Shown here in pieces: positions 1 to 5,994 of a DNA stretch of 10,200 nt (position 1 is its first letter; each line of letters opens with the position of its first letter). The stretch is from Saprospiraceae bacterium UBA7328. GTDB taxonomy: Bacteria; Bacteroidota; Bacteroidia; Chitinophagales; Saprospiraceae. The notes below the pieces were generated by a model. The model ran no database searches, was not told the origin of the DNA, and worked only from the letters and a program-made list of their open reading frames with translations. The stretch is taken from NCBI GenBank assembly GCA_002471345.1, contig DKPS01000267.1:552-10751 (forward strand), written 5' to 3'. The translations under genes were made by a program, and so were the position numbers.

Positions 1-1
1 A

Positions 2-304
2 ATTCCCAATAATGGCATTGATGAAAATTGTGATGGAATGGATTTGACTTCATCCATTCATGAAATCTCAAATACTATTGTCAACATTTTTCCTAATCCA
101 GCGAGTTCTGTAATCAATATCGATGTAGAAGGGAGGCTCGATTTTAAAGCAACGTTATATGGCTTAAATGGAAAAAGGGTAGATACCGTAGTAAATAATT
201 CTCAGTTTAATATAGCTTCGCAATCATCAGGTGTTTATATTTTGGAATTGCAAGATCGTAAATCAGGGCAGAGAGTAGTGGAAAGGGTAGTGGTAGAGAG
301 GTAA
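2..304 (+). CDS. C-terminal end of a secreted protein with T9SS type A sorting domain (5' partial)
   Basis: The reading frame is open from the left edge of the window, so the ATG at 38 is internal; about 100 residues are visible. Residues 4-12 read NGIDENCDG, the Asp/Asn/Cys-rich motif typical of MopE-like putative metal-binding repeats in Bacteroidota and delta-proteobacterial surface proteins. From about residue 22 the sequence is a T9SS type A sorting domain: FPNPASS at 30-36, then an LYGLNGKRV strand, SGVYIL near residue 80, and a basic/hydrophobic tail VVERVVVER at the stop. In this family the domain directs an already Sec-exported protein through the outer membrane by the PorU/PorV machinery and is then cleaved, leaving the protein secreted or anchored to A-LPS. 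The function of the missing body is unknown. It is the only plus-strand gene seen and it converges on parE. Confidence 0.9.
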   Translation: MPNNGIDENCDGMDLTSSIHEISNTIVNIFPNPASSVINIDVEGRLDFKATLYGLNGKRVDTVVNNSQFNIASQSSGVYILELQDRKSGQRVVERVVVER

Positions 305-334
305 TTTGAAATATAGGATTATTGACATTACTAG

Positions 335-358
335 AATTGAATGCATTCGAATTCAATT
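335..358. terminator. Inverted repeat between convergent genes, possible bidirectional terminator
   Basis: An 8-base perfect stem, AATTGAAT (335-342) and ATTCAATT (351-358), encloses an 8-base loop. A second self-complementary stretch, GAATGCATTC (339-348), is nested in it. It lies between the stop of the T9SS-protein gene (304) and the end of parE, and overlaps the parE stop codon at 353-355. Its position suits a shared terminator for convergent genes, but the stem is AT-rich and no clear U-tract follows on either strand, so the call is weak. Confidence 0.3.
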
Positions 359-649
359 TCTAAGTTTAGTTTGCAGGTCCATTCTTTCATGTAAAATTCT
401 TATCACATAGCATATATCTGAATCAAATCTGTAGAAAATCAGATGTCGGTTAATTTTGTGCTTTCTGTATCCTCTTTTCGTATGAATGTATGCGGAGCCA
501 ATTTCTGGATTCTTTTTAATATTGGTAAAACCTGCAAACAATTCATCCTGATACTTGTATGCTTGAGCAATTCCCCAAGTTTCGAATGTATATTCGAAAA
601 TTTGTTCTAAGTCTTTTACGGCTTCGGGTAATAGCTTAAGTTTAAGCAT
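353..649 (-). CDS. parE: ParE/RelE-superfamily type II toxin
   Basis: A 98-residue protein starting MLKLKLLPEA. It has the compact ParE fold signature: an N-terminal strand followed by a helix (AVKDLEQIFEYTFETWG, about 10-26), the NPEIGSAY-type turn near 48-54, a basic RGYRKHKINRHLIFYR strand region (59-74) and the family's C-terminal IRILHERMD (83-91). ParE toxins act in the cytoplasm, classically on DNA gyrase; other members of the superfamily cut mRNA, and the target here cannot be told. The frame is open upstream to 715, but the ATG at 649 is chosen because it gives the usual family length and N-terminus and because the upstream part lies within the antitoxin gene. It overlaps the antitoxin by 8 bases (ATGCTTAA), so translation is probably coupled. 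No key region appears lost. Confidence 0.88.
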   Translation of the reverse strand: MLKLKLLPEAVKDLEQIFEYTFETWGIAQAYKYQDELFAGFTNIKKNPEIGSAYIHTKRGYRKHKINRHLIFYRFDSDICYVIRILHERMDLQTKLRN

Positions 650-893
650 TTTCTGACAATTTGGACCGCATCTTTTCTTTAAACTTTTCGTTGTCAAAAC
701 TAACCGGTTCGCCACTCATCTCACCAACAATCAATGCCTTATTTATTGCTTCAATCTTTTGTTTCTCAACTTCCAAGAGCCGCAATCCATTTCTAATTAC
801 CTCACTAGCAGAAGAATATCTTCCTGATTTAATTTCTTCTTTGATGAATTGATCAAAATGTTCACCTAATATTATTGATGTGTTTTTTGCCAT
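642..893 (-). CDS. parD: ParD-family ribbon-helix-helix antitoxin
   Basis: An 83-residue protein. Residues 5-9 (TSIIL) form the expected DNA-contacting beta strand of a ribbon-helix-helix domain. Helix A follows (GEHFDQFIKEEIKSGRY, about 10-26), then the hallmark YSSASEVIRNGLRLLE (26-41), and a charged C-terminal tail that in this family wraps and inhibits ParE. Length and order (antitoxin first, toxin second with a short overlap) are typical of parDE. It should repress its own promoter as a dimer, strengthened by the ParDE complex. A TATATTTG -7 box and an overlapping inverted repeat directly upstream (907-928) fit this. In Bacteroidota such chromosomal modules are common; whether it stabilises a region or acts in stress is not visible. 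Confidence 0.92.
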   Translation of the reverse strand: MAKNTSIILGEHFDQFIKEEIKSGRYSSASEVIRNGLRLLEVEKQKIEAINKALIVGEMSGEPVSFDNEKFKEKMRSKLSENA

Positions 894-906
894 TTCTTCT
901 TTTATT

Positions 907-914
907 CAAATATA
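907..914 (-). promoter_or_regulatory. Candidate -7 box of the parDE promoter
   Basis: On the minus strand these bases read TATATTTG, an exact match to the Bacteroidota sigma-factor -7 consensus TAnnTTTG. The box ends 13 bases before the parD ATG, which would give a very short leader. No convincing TTG/TTTG -33 element is seen at the usual spacing, so the promoter may be weak or rely on the -7 box. Confidence 0.5.
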
Positions 915-928
915 CCATATTCTGGTAT
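912..928. promoter_or_regulatory. Inverted repeat, likely ParD operator
   Basis: ATACCA (912-917) and TGGTAT (923-928) are perfect inverted copies around a 5-base spacer. The left arm overlaps the candidate -7 box, so a bound ribbon-helix-helix dimer pair would block transcription. Short palindromes in this position are typical operators of parDE-type modules. Confidence 0.5.
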
Positions 929-1057
929 TTCATTGCTCAGAAAATATGTGAATTATAGATGGTTGATCAATATTGATAGGCTTCTTGGATCAATTACTAG
1001 AAAGGATAAGACTGAAAAGGAGACTGAATCAAGCCTCTAAGACTCTTACCTCATTTA
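929..1057. other. Non-coding stretch upstream of parD with a 12-base palindrome
   Basis: No gene is seen here. The region contains one perfect 12-base palindrome, ATCAATATTGAT, at 966-977, and a second GATCAAT copy at 988-994. It lies more than 50 bases upstream of the parD promoter and downstream of the relic ORF, so it could be an accessory binding site or chance in AT-rich DNA. Confidence 0.3.
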
Positions 1058-1303
1058 CTATACAGCCGCACCACCTGTGGAATTTTGTTTAGCTTGTATT
1101 TGAGAAACATCTACCACTTCTGCTAATTTAGCCGCAACATCTTTCATAGATTATTCAATTGTACTTAAGACACTTCCTGGTTCGAATAAAAGACTAACTT
1201 CTCTTAGTTTTTCGAAAGTGAAATGTTTAACTACAGAGTTAGTTTTACAGGAGCTAGTAAAAGATAGAAAATCAAAGTAGTTTAAGAGATAATTCCGCCA
1301 CAT
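1058..1303 (-). pseudogene. Small decayed reading frame, possible short lipoprotein-like relic, or two tiny ORFs
   Basis: From the ATG at 1303 a frame runs 50 codons to TAA (1151-1153), then one codon later an ATG (1145-1147) continues in the same frame for 29 more codons to TAG (1058-1060). Read through the TAA, it would encode an 81-residue product. The segment after the stop, beginning MKDVAAKLAEVVDV, has coding-like codon use (many G-starting codons, helix-forming Ala/Lys/Glu/Val). The first part has a hydrophobic start and FTSSCKTNS near residues 15-23, resembling a poor lipobox. I do not recognise the family. The simplest reading is a gene broken by one nonsense change. Alternatives are two adjacent coupled mini-ORFs, or chance. 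A good promoter match lies just upstream (1320-1348), and the nitronate monooxygenase gene ends 32 bases away. Confidence 0.35.
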
Positions 1304-1319
1304 CAGTCTGTATCAAGCT

Positions 1320-1348
1320 CAAATATATTTCGTTCTTACCCAGCCAAT
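1320..1348 (-). promoter_or_regulatory. Candidate promoter for the small relic ORF
   Basis: On the minus strand ATTG at 1348-1345 lies 17 bases upstream of TATATTTG at 1327-1320. The second box is an exact TAnnTTTG match, and the spacing is near that of Bacteroidota -33/-7 promoters. The -7 box ends 16 bases before the ATG at 1303, the same geometry as at parD. The -33 part falls inside the end of the upstream flavoprotein gene. Confidence 0.4.
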
Positions 1349-2304
1349 CCTTTTATCCGCTCCAATGCTTTATCATACTCCCTTTTAAACTTAGCCACTA
1401 GATCTCCTGCAGATAGAACTTCATCGATATTACCAATACCCTGACCACAGCCCCAGATATCCTTCCATGCCTTAGCATCGGTATTTCCTCCTGAACCAAA
1501 ATTCATTTTACTCGGGTCACTTTCTGGTAGATTGTTTGGATCCAATCCAGCATTCACTATTGATTTCTTTAGATAGTTGCCATGTACACCGGTGAATAAA
1601 TTAGAATATACAATGTCGTCGGCCTTGCCATCCACAATGCCTTGCTTATAGTCATCATTCGCTCTGGCTTCTTTAGTGGATATAAAGGCACTGCCGATAT
1701 ATGCCAGATCAGCACCCATTGATTGTGCACTCAACACTGCAGCTCCAGAAGCAATAGAACCCGAAAGTGCCACTGGGCCATCAAACCATGCTCTGATTTC
1801 CTGCATCAAGGCAAAGGGAGAAGTAGTACCTGCATGTCCACCTGCTCCCGCAGCAACAGGGATTAGCCCATCTGCTCCTTTTTCGATTGCTTTATGTGCA
1901 TAGCGATCATTGATAACATCGTGTAATACTATACCTCCCCACTCGTGAGCTGCATCATTTATTTCTACTCTCGCTCCTAATGATGTGATCATTAATGGGA
2001 CTTTCCACTTAGCACAAGTCTCCATATCTTCATACAATCGATTATTAGAGCGATGTACAATCTGATTGACCGCGAATGGAGCAGAAGGCTGGTCTGGATT
2101 ATCTCTATTGTAAGCTGCTAGCTCTTCTGTAATTTGATGGATCCATTCATCCAGTTGAGATTGAGGTCTTGCATTGAGTGCAGGAAATGATCCTACTATC
2201 CCAGCCTTACATTGTGCAATAACGAGTTCTGGTCCTGAAATAATAAACAAAGGAGCACCAATAACTGGTAGTCTTAAATTATCAAATAAAGAAGGAAGTG
2301 CCAT
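1336..2304 (-). CDS. Nitronate monooxygenase-family FMN oxidoreductase (2-nitropropane dioxygenase-like)
   Basis: A 322-residue cytoplasmic TIM-barrel flavoprotein. It begins with the family's N-terminal strand LPVIGAPLFIISGPELV (12-28), followed by GIVGSFPALNARP (35-47). FMN-phosphate-binding glycines are in AAGAGGHAG (151-159) and SGSIASG (181-187), then GADLAYIGSAFISTKEA (198-213). His157 matches the conserved catalytic His of nitronate monooxygenases. The C-terminal segment IWGCGQGIGNIDEV (283-296) is typical of the longer bacterial members. Family members oxidise nitronates with O2, but many are general NAD(P)H:flavin or enone reductases, so the substrate is open. The frame can be extended to a GTG at 2364, but the ATG at 2304 gives the standard N-terminus. 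It follows the MFS gene by 171 bases and may have its own promoter, although no clear TAnnTTTG box is seen there. Confidence 0.88.
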   Translation of the reverse strand: MALPSLFDNLRLPVIGAPLFIISGPELVIAQCKAGIVGSFPALNARPQSQLDEWIHQITEELAAYNRDNPDQPSAPFAVNQIVHRSNNRLYEDMETCAKWKVPLMITSLGARVEINDAAHEWGGIVLHDVINDRYAHKAIEKGADGLIPVAAGAGGHAGTTSPFALMQEIRAWFDGPVALSGSIASGAAVLSAQSMGADLAYIGSAFISTKEARANDDYKQGIVDGKADDIVYSNLFTGVHGNYLKKSIVNAGLDPNNLPESDPSKMNFGSGGNTDAKAWKDIWGCGQGIGNIDEVLSAGDLVAKFKREYDKALERIKGLAG

Positions 2305-2475
2305 AGAGTCTTTATAATTTTTGTGCCTATTTGTATCAATAAGATTTAACTCCACTTCATACACCGATATGTCTAATTTGTGGCTCTTAAATTTCAGAAC
2401 TAAATAAAATAATTTTAAACCTAGTATCCTTAAACAAATGAATAAATGTGATTAAGAGTCTCACTATTTAAACTA

Positions 2476-3897
2476 TTATAAAGACCTCCCGTCCAACTCC
2501 GCCCTAATCTCTTTAAACCTTGCCTTACTAAGTGGGTAGGGAAGAATGAAAAAGACAGACAAAACAAAAATGCTCAAAGTAATAGGCCCTCCGACCCATC
2601 CTAATCCATCGATAGCTGACTGAGCGACATCCGCAACATCTGTTTGCTTAGGAAAATTGATCCAAGCCAATAACAGCCCTGCTATGAAAGTGCCAACTCC
2701 AGTTGTCATTTTATAAGCAAATGACATCATTGAAAAGAATAAGCCTTCCTGTCGGTTTCCAGTTTTTAATTCAAATTCGTCTACTACATCAGCCATCATG
2801 GAGGGAATCAAACTGAAGGCCATAACTAGACCTGTATATGCTGCGATGAGTGAGGTTACGTATAAGGGCAAAACCATATAGGTGCCATTTTTTGGATAGA
2901 GACCCATAATCCTAAGTAGAAAGGGCAATGCGAAAAACGATCCAGCTATCAATACGCTCCACATTGTCGCCCATTTCTTACCAATTGCATTTCCTAGCCT
3001 AGGTGCGATGATCAATGATAAAAAGCCTCCTACTGCAGTACTTATAGGTAGTGCAGCCATTTCTTGTGTCGACAATCCAAAATAATAGGTGCAGTAATAT
3101 GGTGTAAAGATTACACCTACACCTAGACCGGTGTATATCAACATGTTAAATAGGACTATGCTGCGAAAAGAAGACATCTTGAAAGCAGCCCTTAGATTGT
3201 TTAAAAGTTGACCAAAGCTCTGTTGGCTTTGTAACTGAGAAGGCTGAGGAAGATGAGGAATGATCTTTCTAGTACCCCATGTACTGATAAAGATAATTAT
3301 ACAAATTATAAGGCCGCATAACAGGGCAAATGTGGGATAAGCTTCTTTATTTAATAATCCATTGGAATACTCTGCGGTAGGAACAAAGTAAAAGACATAT
3401 CCTCCTATCATGACTATCACAGGAAAGAATGTCGTAAACATCATGCGAATAGCTGTAATCGATGTCCGCTCTTTATAATCGGTGCTCAGTTCTGCACCGA
3501 GAGAAATATAGGGGACATTAAATAATGTCACCGCAAACCGAACCAAAACGGCAAAAATCGTCAACCACCAAAACAATCCTGTTTGGTCCAATCCGATTGG
3601 AGGAGAAAATAGGAGCCAAATGAATAGTCCTATGGGTAGTGCTGAAGCGAACAAAAATGGATGTCTACGTCCCCATTTTTTGGATTTCCAATTATCTGAA
3701 AGTATACCAATCAAAGGGTCCGATATGGCATCAAATCCGAGTCCAATTAGCGACGATAACCCTGCCAATTCAGGATCTAAACCAAGGACCTGACTGAAAT
3801 AAAAGAAGAGGAATAACTGAAATAGACCGTCTTTTATTCCACGTGAGGCCATGCCTAGACCGTAGAATAATTTAATCCGTAATGAAAGTTTTTGCAT
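2476..3897 (-). CDS. GPH-family MFS cation symporter (MelB-like fold)
   Basis: A 473-residue inner-membrane protein with about twelve hydrophobic segments. The family signature is clear: GFDAISDPLIGILSD (54-68), followed by the cytoplasmic loop KKWGRRHPFL (73-82). Asp56 and Asp60 align with the two helix II aspartates that bind the coupling Na+/H+ in MelB. A second-half signature near VVDEFELKTGNRQEGLFFS, preceding another hydrophobic pair, is also typical. Members of the glycoside-pentoside-hexuronide family import sugars or glycosides with a cation, but many environmental paralogues sit in catabolic clusters with other substrates. The start follows the DUF2147 stop by only 10 bases, so the two genes are probably co-transcribed. 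The substrate cannot be deduced; neighbours suggest an alcohol, ketone or related organic compound rather than a sugar, as no glycosidase or sugar kinase is present. Confidence 0.88.
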   Translation of the reverse strand: MQKLSLRIKLFYGLGMASRGIKDGLFQLFLFFYFSQVLGLDPELAGLSSLIGLGFDAISDPLIGILSDNWKSKKWGRRHPFLFASALPIGLFIWLLFSPPIGLDQTGLFWWLTIFAVLVRFAVTLFNVPYISLGAELSTDYKERTSITAIRMMFTTFFPVIVMIGGYVFYFVPTAEYSNGLLNKEAYPTFALLCGLIICIIIFISTWGTRKIIPHLPQPSQLQSQQSFGQLLNNLRAAFKMSSFRSIVLFNMLIYTGLGVGVIFTPYYCTYYFGLSTQEMAALPISTAVGGFLSLIIAPRLGNAIGKKWATMWSVLIAGSFFALPFLLRIMGLYPKNGTYMVLPLYVTSLIAAYTGLVMAFSLIPSMMADVVDEFELKTGNRQEGLFFSMMSFAYKMTTGVGTFIAGLLLAWINFPKQTDVADVAQSAIDGLGWVGGPITLSIFVLSVFFILPYPLSKARFKEIRAELDGRSL

Positions 3898-3907
3898 GTC
3901 TCGATTA

Positions 3908-4267
3908 CTATTCTTCGGATTTTCGCGACCATGTCAAAGTTCTTTTCATACCTCCACCTGATATAGTAATTTCTAATTTGTCATCGCTAGGCTCTACAAT
4001 AGCATCCACGAGCCTGCCCCTTTTAGCCATGAATAGCTTTCCTTTCCATTCTCCACCAGATTCGGTAATATTTCTTAATACATCATTACCTATTTCGGCT
4101 TTAGGGTTGTCAGAGGATATTACCTTACCAAACCATTCGCCGTTCTTTTGATAGGTTTCGATAAGGGTATTATCTCTGCCAGTATTCCATGTGCCTTCTA
4201 TGGTGTTTTGTGCAGATATGGAGACAAAGATTCCAAGTGAAAGGATTAAACTGATGACTTTTTTCAT
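3908..4267 (-). CDS. Exported DUF2147-family small protein
   Basis: A 119-residue protein with a clear signal peptide: MKK, a hydrophobic core, and SISA ending at residue 19, with likely cleavage before Gln20. The mature part matches the DUF2147 pattern: EGTWNTGRDNTLIETY (24-39), then GEWFGKVI (43-50), a middle GEWKGKLF (72-79), and the closing TLTWSRKSE. The family is a small beta-rich periplasmic or exported domain of unknown biochemical role; Bacteroidota genomes often carry several. The usual family length is slightly greater, so this is a compact member. It sits 45 bases after the SRPBCC gene and 10 bases before the MFS gene, which suggests a shared transcript and possibly a periplasmic accessory role next to the transporter. 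That role is inference only. Confidence 0.78.
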   Translation of the reverse strand: MKKVISLILSLGIFVSISAQNTIEGTWNTGRDNTLIETYQKNGEWFGKVISSDNPKAEIGNDVLRNITESGGEWKGKLFMAKRGRLVDAIVEPSDDKLEITISGGGMKRTLTWSRKSEE

Positions 4268-4312
4268 AAATAGCTTTTTAATAATGAATTGGTTAAGTTT
4301 TTTCTTGTGGTA

Positions 4313-4744
4313 TCAAATTTTCTCGCATTCTTTTTTTAATGCCTGATTCATCAATTCAAAGCTTTTATTCATCTTATCTAACGTTTTGCCCATTAAAGAA
4401 ACAAGCACTCCACTCATGTTTTCGCCATGAATAAACTTGGTTTGATTTTCACTCACTTTTTCCAATTTGAAATAATGTTGCCCGTCAAATATTCCTTTAA
4501 TTCCAAGCTTTCCTTTCCATCGAAATTCTCTATCAGTTTCAAACATTATGACAATTGGCTTAAATGAGACCGTTTTTCCACCTGATGTATTACAGGTTAC
4601 GGACACCTTATTTCCAATGGACTTTTCCCCTATAACTGATCTTACAAATGGATTCCAATTCGGATAGTCTTCAAAATCTGTTAGCACATTCCAAACCGAC
4701 GAAATATCTTTATCAATTACAATTTCGGTTTTGATCTTTTTCAT
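4313..4744 (-). CDS. SRPBCC (START/Bet v 1-like) domain protein
   Basis: A 143-residue single-domain protein with the polyketide-cyclase/START-like pattern: an opening strand KIKTEIVIDKDISSVWNVL (3-21), the diagnostic FEDYPNWNPFV (24-34), a central strand region ending REFRWKGKLG, then HYFKLEKVSENQTKFIHGE, and a long C-terminal helix MNKSFELMNQALKKECE. The helix-grip fold makes a deep hydrophobic pocket that binds lipids, sterols or hydrophobic metabolites; some members are cyclases or hydrolases, others carriers. No signal peptide is present, so it acts in the cytoplasm. It follows the alcohol dehydrogenase by 47 bases and precedes DUF2147 by 45. In the context of a monooxygenase/dehydrogenase cluster, binding of a hydrophobic pathway intermediate is plausible but unproven. 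Confidence 0.85.
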   Translation of the reverse strand: MKKIKTEIVIDKDISSVWNVLTDFEDYPNWNPFVRSVIGEKSIGNKVSVTCNTSGGKTVSFKPIVIMFETDREFRWKGKLGIKGIFDGQHYFKLEKVSENQTKFIHGENMSGVLVSLMGKTLDKMNKSFELMNQALKKECEKI

Positions 4745-4765
4745 ATGTTTTTTGTATCAGGAATG

Positions 4766-4788
4766 AGGTGTCAGTAATCATGACTCCT
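4766..4788. repeat. Imperfect hairpin between the ADH and SRPBCC genes
   Basis: AGGTGTCA (4766-4773) and TGACTCCT (4781-4788) pair with one mismatch around a 7-base loop. In the direction of transcription it is followed by an A-rich rather than U-rich run, so it does not look like an intrinsic terminator. It may instead shape mRNA processing between the two genes, or be chance. Confidence 0.25.
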
Positions 4789-4791
4789 GTC

Positions 4792-5952
4792 TCAATAAGA
4801 CATTTTAACAATTTCTTCTACATCACTTGGACTCACGTTTTGTCGTTCTCCGAGCTTCATCCATCCTCTTTCTTCAAATCGCTTAGAGATGATTTCAGCA
4901 GTTCCATCGTAAGATTCTGTATATGCTGATAACTTAGTATCGATGCCTAAGGATTGATAGAATTCAGTAGTTTTAGTAATTCCTATTCGGGCTTTTTCCT
5001 CAGTCGTTCCTTCTCTAACATCCCATACCCGTTCTGCATATTGGGCCAGTTTTTCTTTCTTATCGTCGAAGTTATGAGTGTAGTGATTACCTGCAATAAT
5101 AGCTAGAGTCCGAGCATGGTCTATGCCGTATAATGCTGTGAGTTCATGTCCCATCATATGTGTTGCCCAATCAGATGGAACACCTTTATTGATCAGTCCA
5201 TTTAATGCCATGGTACAGCACCACATGAAATTAGAAGCGGCTTCATAATTGAAATCCTCTTCCATTATTTTAGGTGCTATATCTACTAAGGTTTGTAGTA
5301 TGCTTTCCGCAAATCGGTCCTGTAACAAGGCTCCAACAGGATAAGTCAAATACTGCTCTGTCACATGGGTAAATGAATCTGCTAACCCATTTGCTAATTG
5401 TCGTTTAGGAATAGATTTAATAACTTCTGGATCGAGTACAGAAAACTCAGGAAATAAACCTGGTCCACCCATTGTTCTCTTCTCTTTCGTTTCTTTTCGG
5501 GTAATCACGGCTCCAGAATTCATCTCAGAACCCGTGGCTGGCAATGTCAATACAGTACCAAAAGGCATTCCTGTCATTGTACGTTTACTTTTAGTAAGGA
5601 TGTCCCAAGGTTCATCACCTTCAAATAAAGCGGCAGCGGATAAAAACTTAGTACCATCTATAACAGAACCTCCACCAACAGACAATAAAAAAGTAATGTC
5701 TTTTTCTTTGATAACTTTTAAAGCTTGCAGTAAAATATCATACTCCGGATTGGCTGGAATACCGCCAAATTCTTCTATTTCAAATCCCTCCATAGCAGCT
5801 TTTACATTATCATAAATTCCATTTTTCTTAATGCTGCCGCCTCCATAGAGCATTAGTACTTTAGAGTCTTTTGGAATTTCAGCTGCCATTTTCGACAATT
5901 GGTCTTTTCCAAAAATGATCTTGGTTGGATTCTTTAATTGAAAATTTTTCAT
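4792..5952 (-). CDS. yqhD: Iron-containing NADPH-dependent alcohol/aldehyde dehydrogenase (YqhD/BdhA type)
   Basis: A 386-residue group III alcohol dehydrogenase, full length against E. coli YqhD (387), to which it is alignable from end to end from memory. It has an N-terminal NADPH-binding domain with GGGS at 37-40, EFGGIPANPEY (61-71), VGGGSVIDGTKF (92-103) and TLPATGSEMNSGAVI (136-150), then a helical metal domain. The metal ligands appear intact: Asp192 and His196 in ADSFTHVTEQY, His265 in WATHMMGHELTA, and His279 in GIDHA, each two positions below the YqhD ligands. YqhD-type enzymes mainly reduce short and medium aldehydes with NADPH and protect against lipid-peroxidation aldehydes; the reverse alcohol oxidation is slow. 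The gene follows the BVMO gene by 42 bases, and co-transcription is likely. It could remove an aldehyde or alcohol released by the BVMO branch. Confidence 0.93.
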   Translation of the reverse strand: MKNFQLKNPTKIIFGKDQLSKMAAEIPKDSKVLMLYGGGSIKKNGIYDNVKAAMEGFEIEEFGGIPANPEYDILLQALKVIKEKDITFLLSVGGGSVIDGTKFLSAAALFEGDEPWDILTKSKRTMTGMPFGTVLTLPATGSEMNSGAVITRKETKEKRTMGGPGLFPEFSVLDPEVIKSIPKRQLANGLADSFTHVTEQYLTYPVGALLQDRFAESILQTLVDIAPKIMEEDFNYEAASNFMWCCTMALNGLINKGVPSDWATHMMGHELTALYGIDHARTLAIIAGNHYTHNFDDKKEKLAQYAERVWDVREGTTEEKARIGITKTTEFYQSLGIDTKLSAYTESYDGTAEIISKRFEERGWMKLGERQNVSPSDVEEIVKMSY

Positions 5953-5994
5953 CGACTATTTATTAAAACAAAAATTAAAGTGTCTCTACTCTGA

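Noticed and set aside
650..715. Upstream in-frame extension of parE (22 extra residues)
   Set aside because: It lies wholly inside the parD gene and lacks similarity to the ParE N-terminus; the ATG at 649 gives the expected 98-residue toxin.
661..852. Plus-strand frame over parD
   Set aside because: It is antisense to a clear parD gene, with low-complexity Ser/Phe/Leu composition typical of a shadow frame. The other plus-strand frames over the minus-strand genes were dropped for the same reason.
353..893. ParDE as the border of a mobile element or genomic island
   Set aside because: No integrase, transposase, tRNA or terminal repeats are visible, and composition does not change noticeably around it.
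966..977. ATCAATATTGAT palindrome as a firm operator
   Set aside because: A single AT-rich 12-base palindrome away from any promoter is not enough to call a regulatory site.
2305..2364. 20-residue N-terminal extension of the flavoprotein from a GTG
   Set aside because: The family begins at about MALPSLFDNLRLPVIGAP; the extension has no family similarity and starts at a non-ATG codon.
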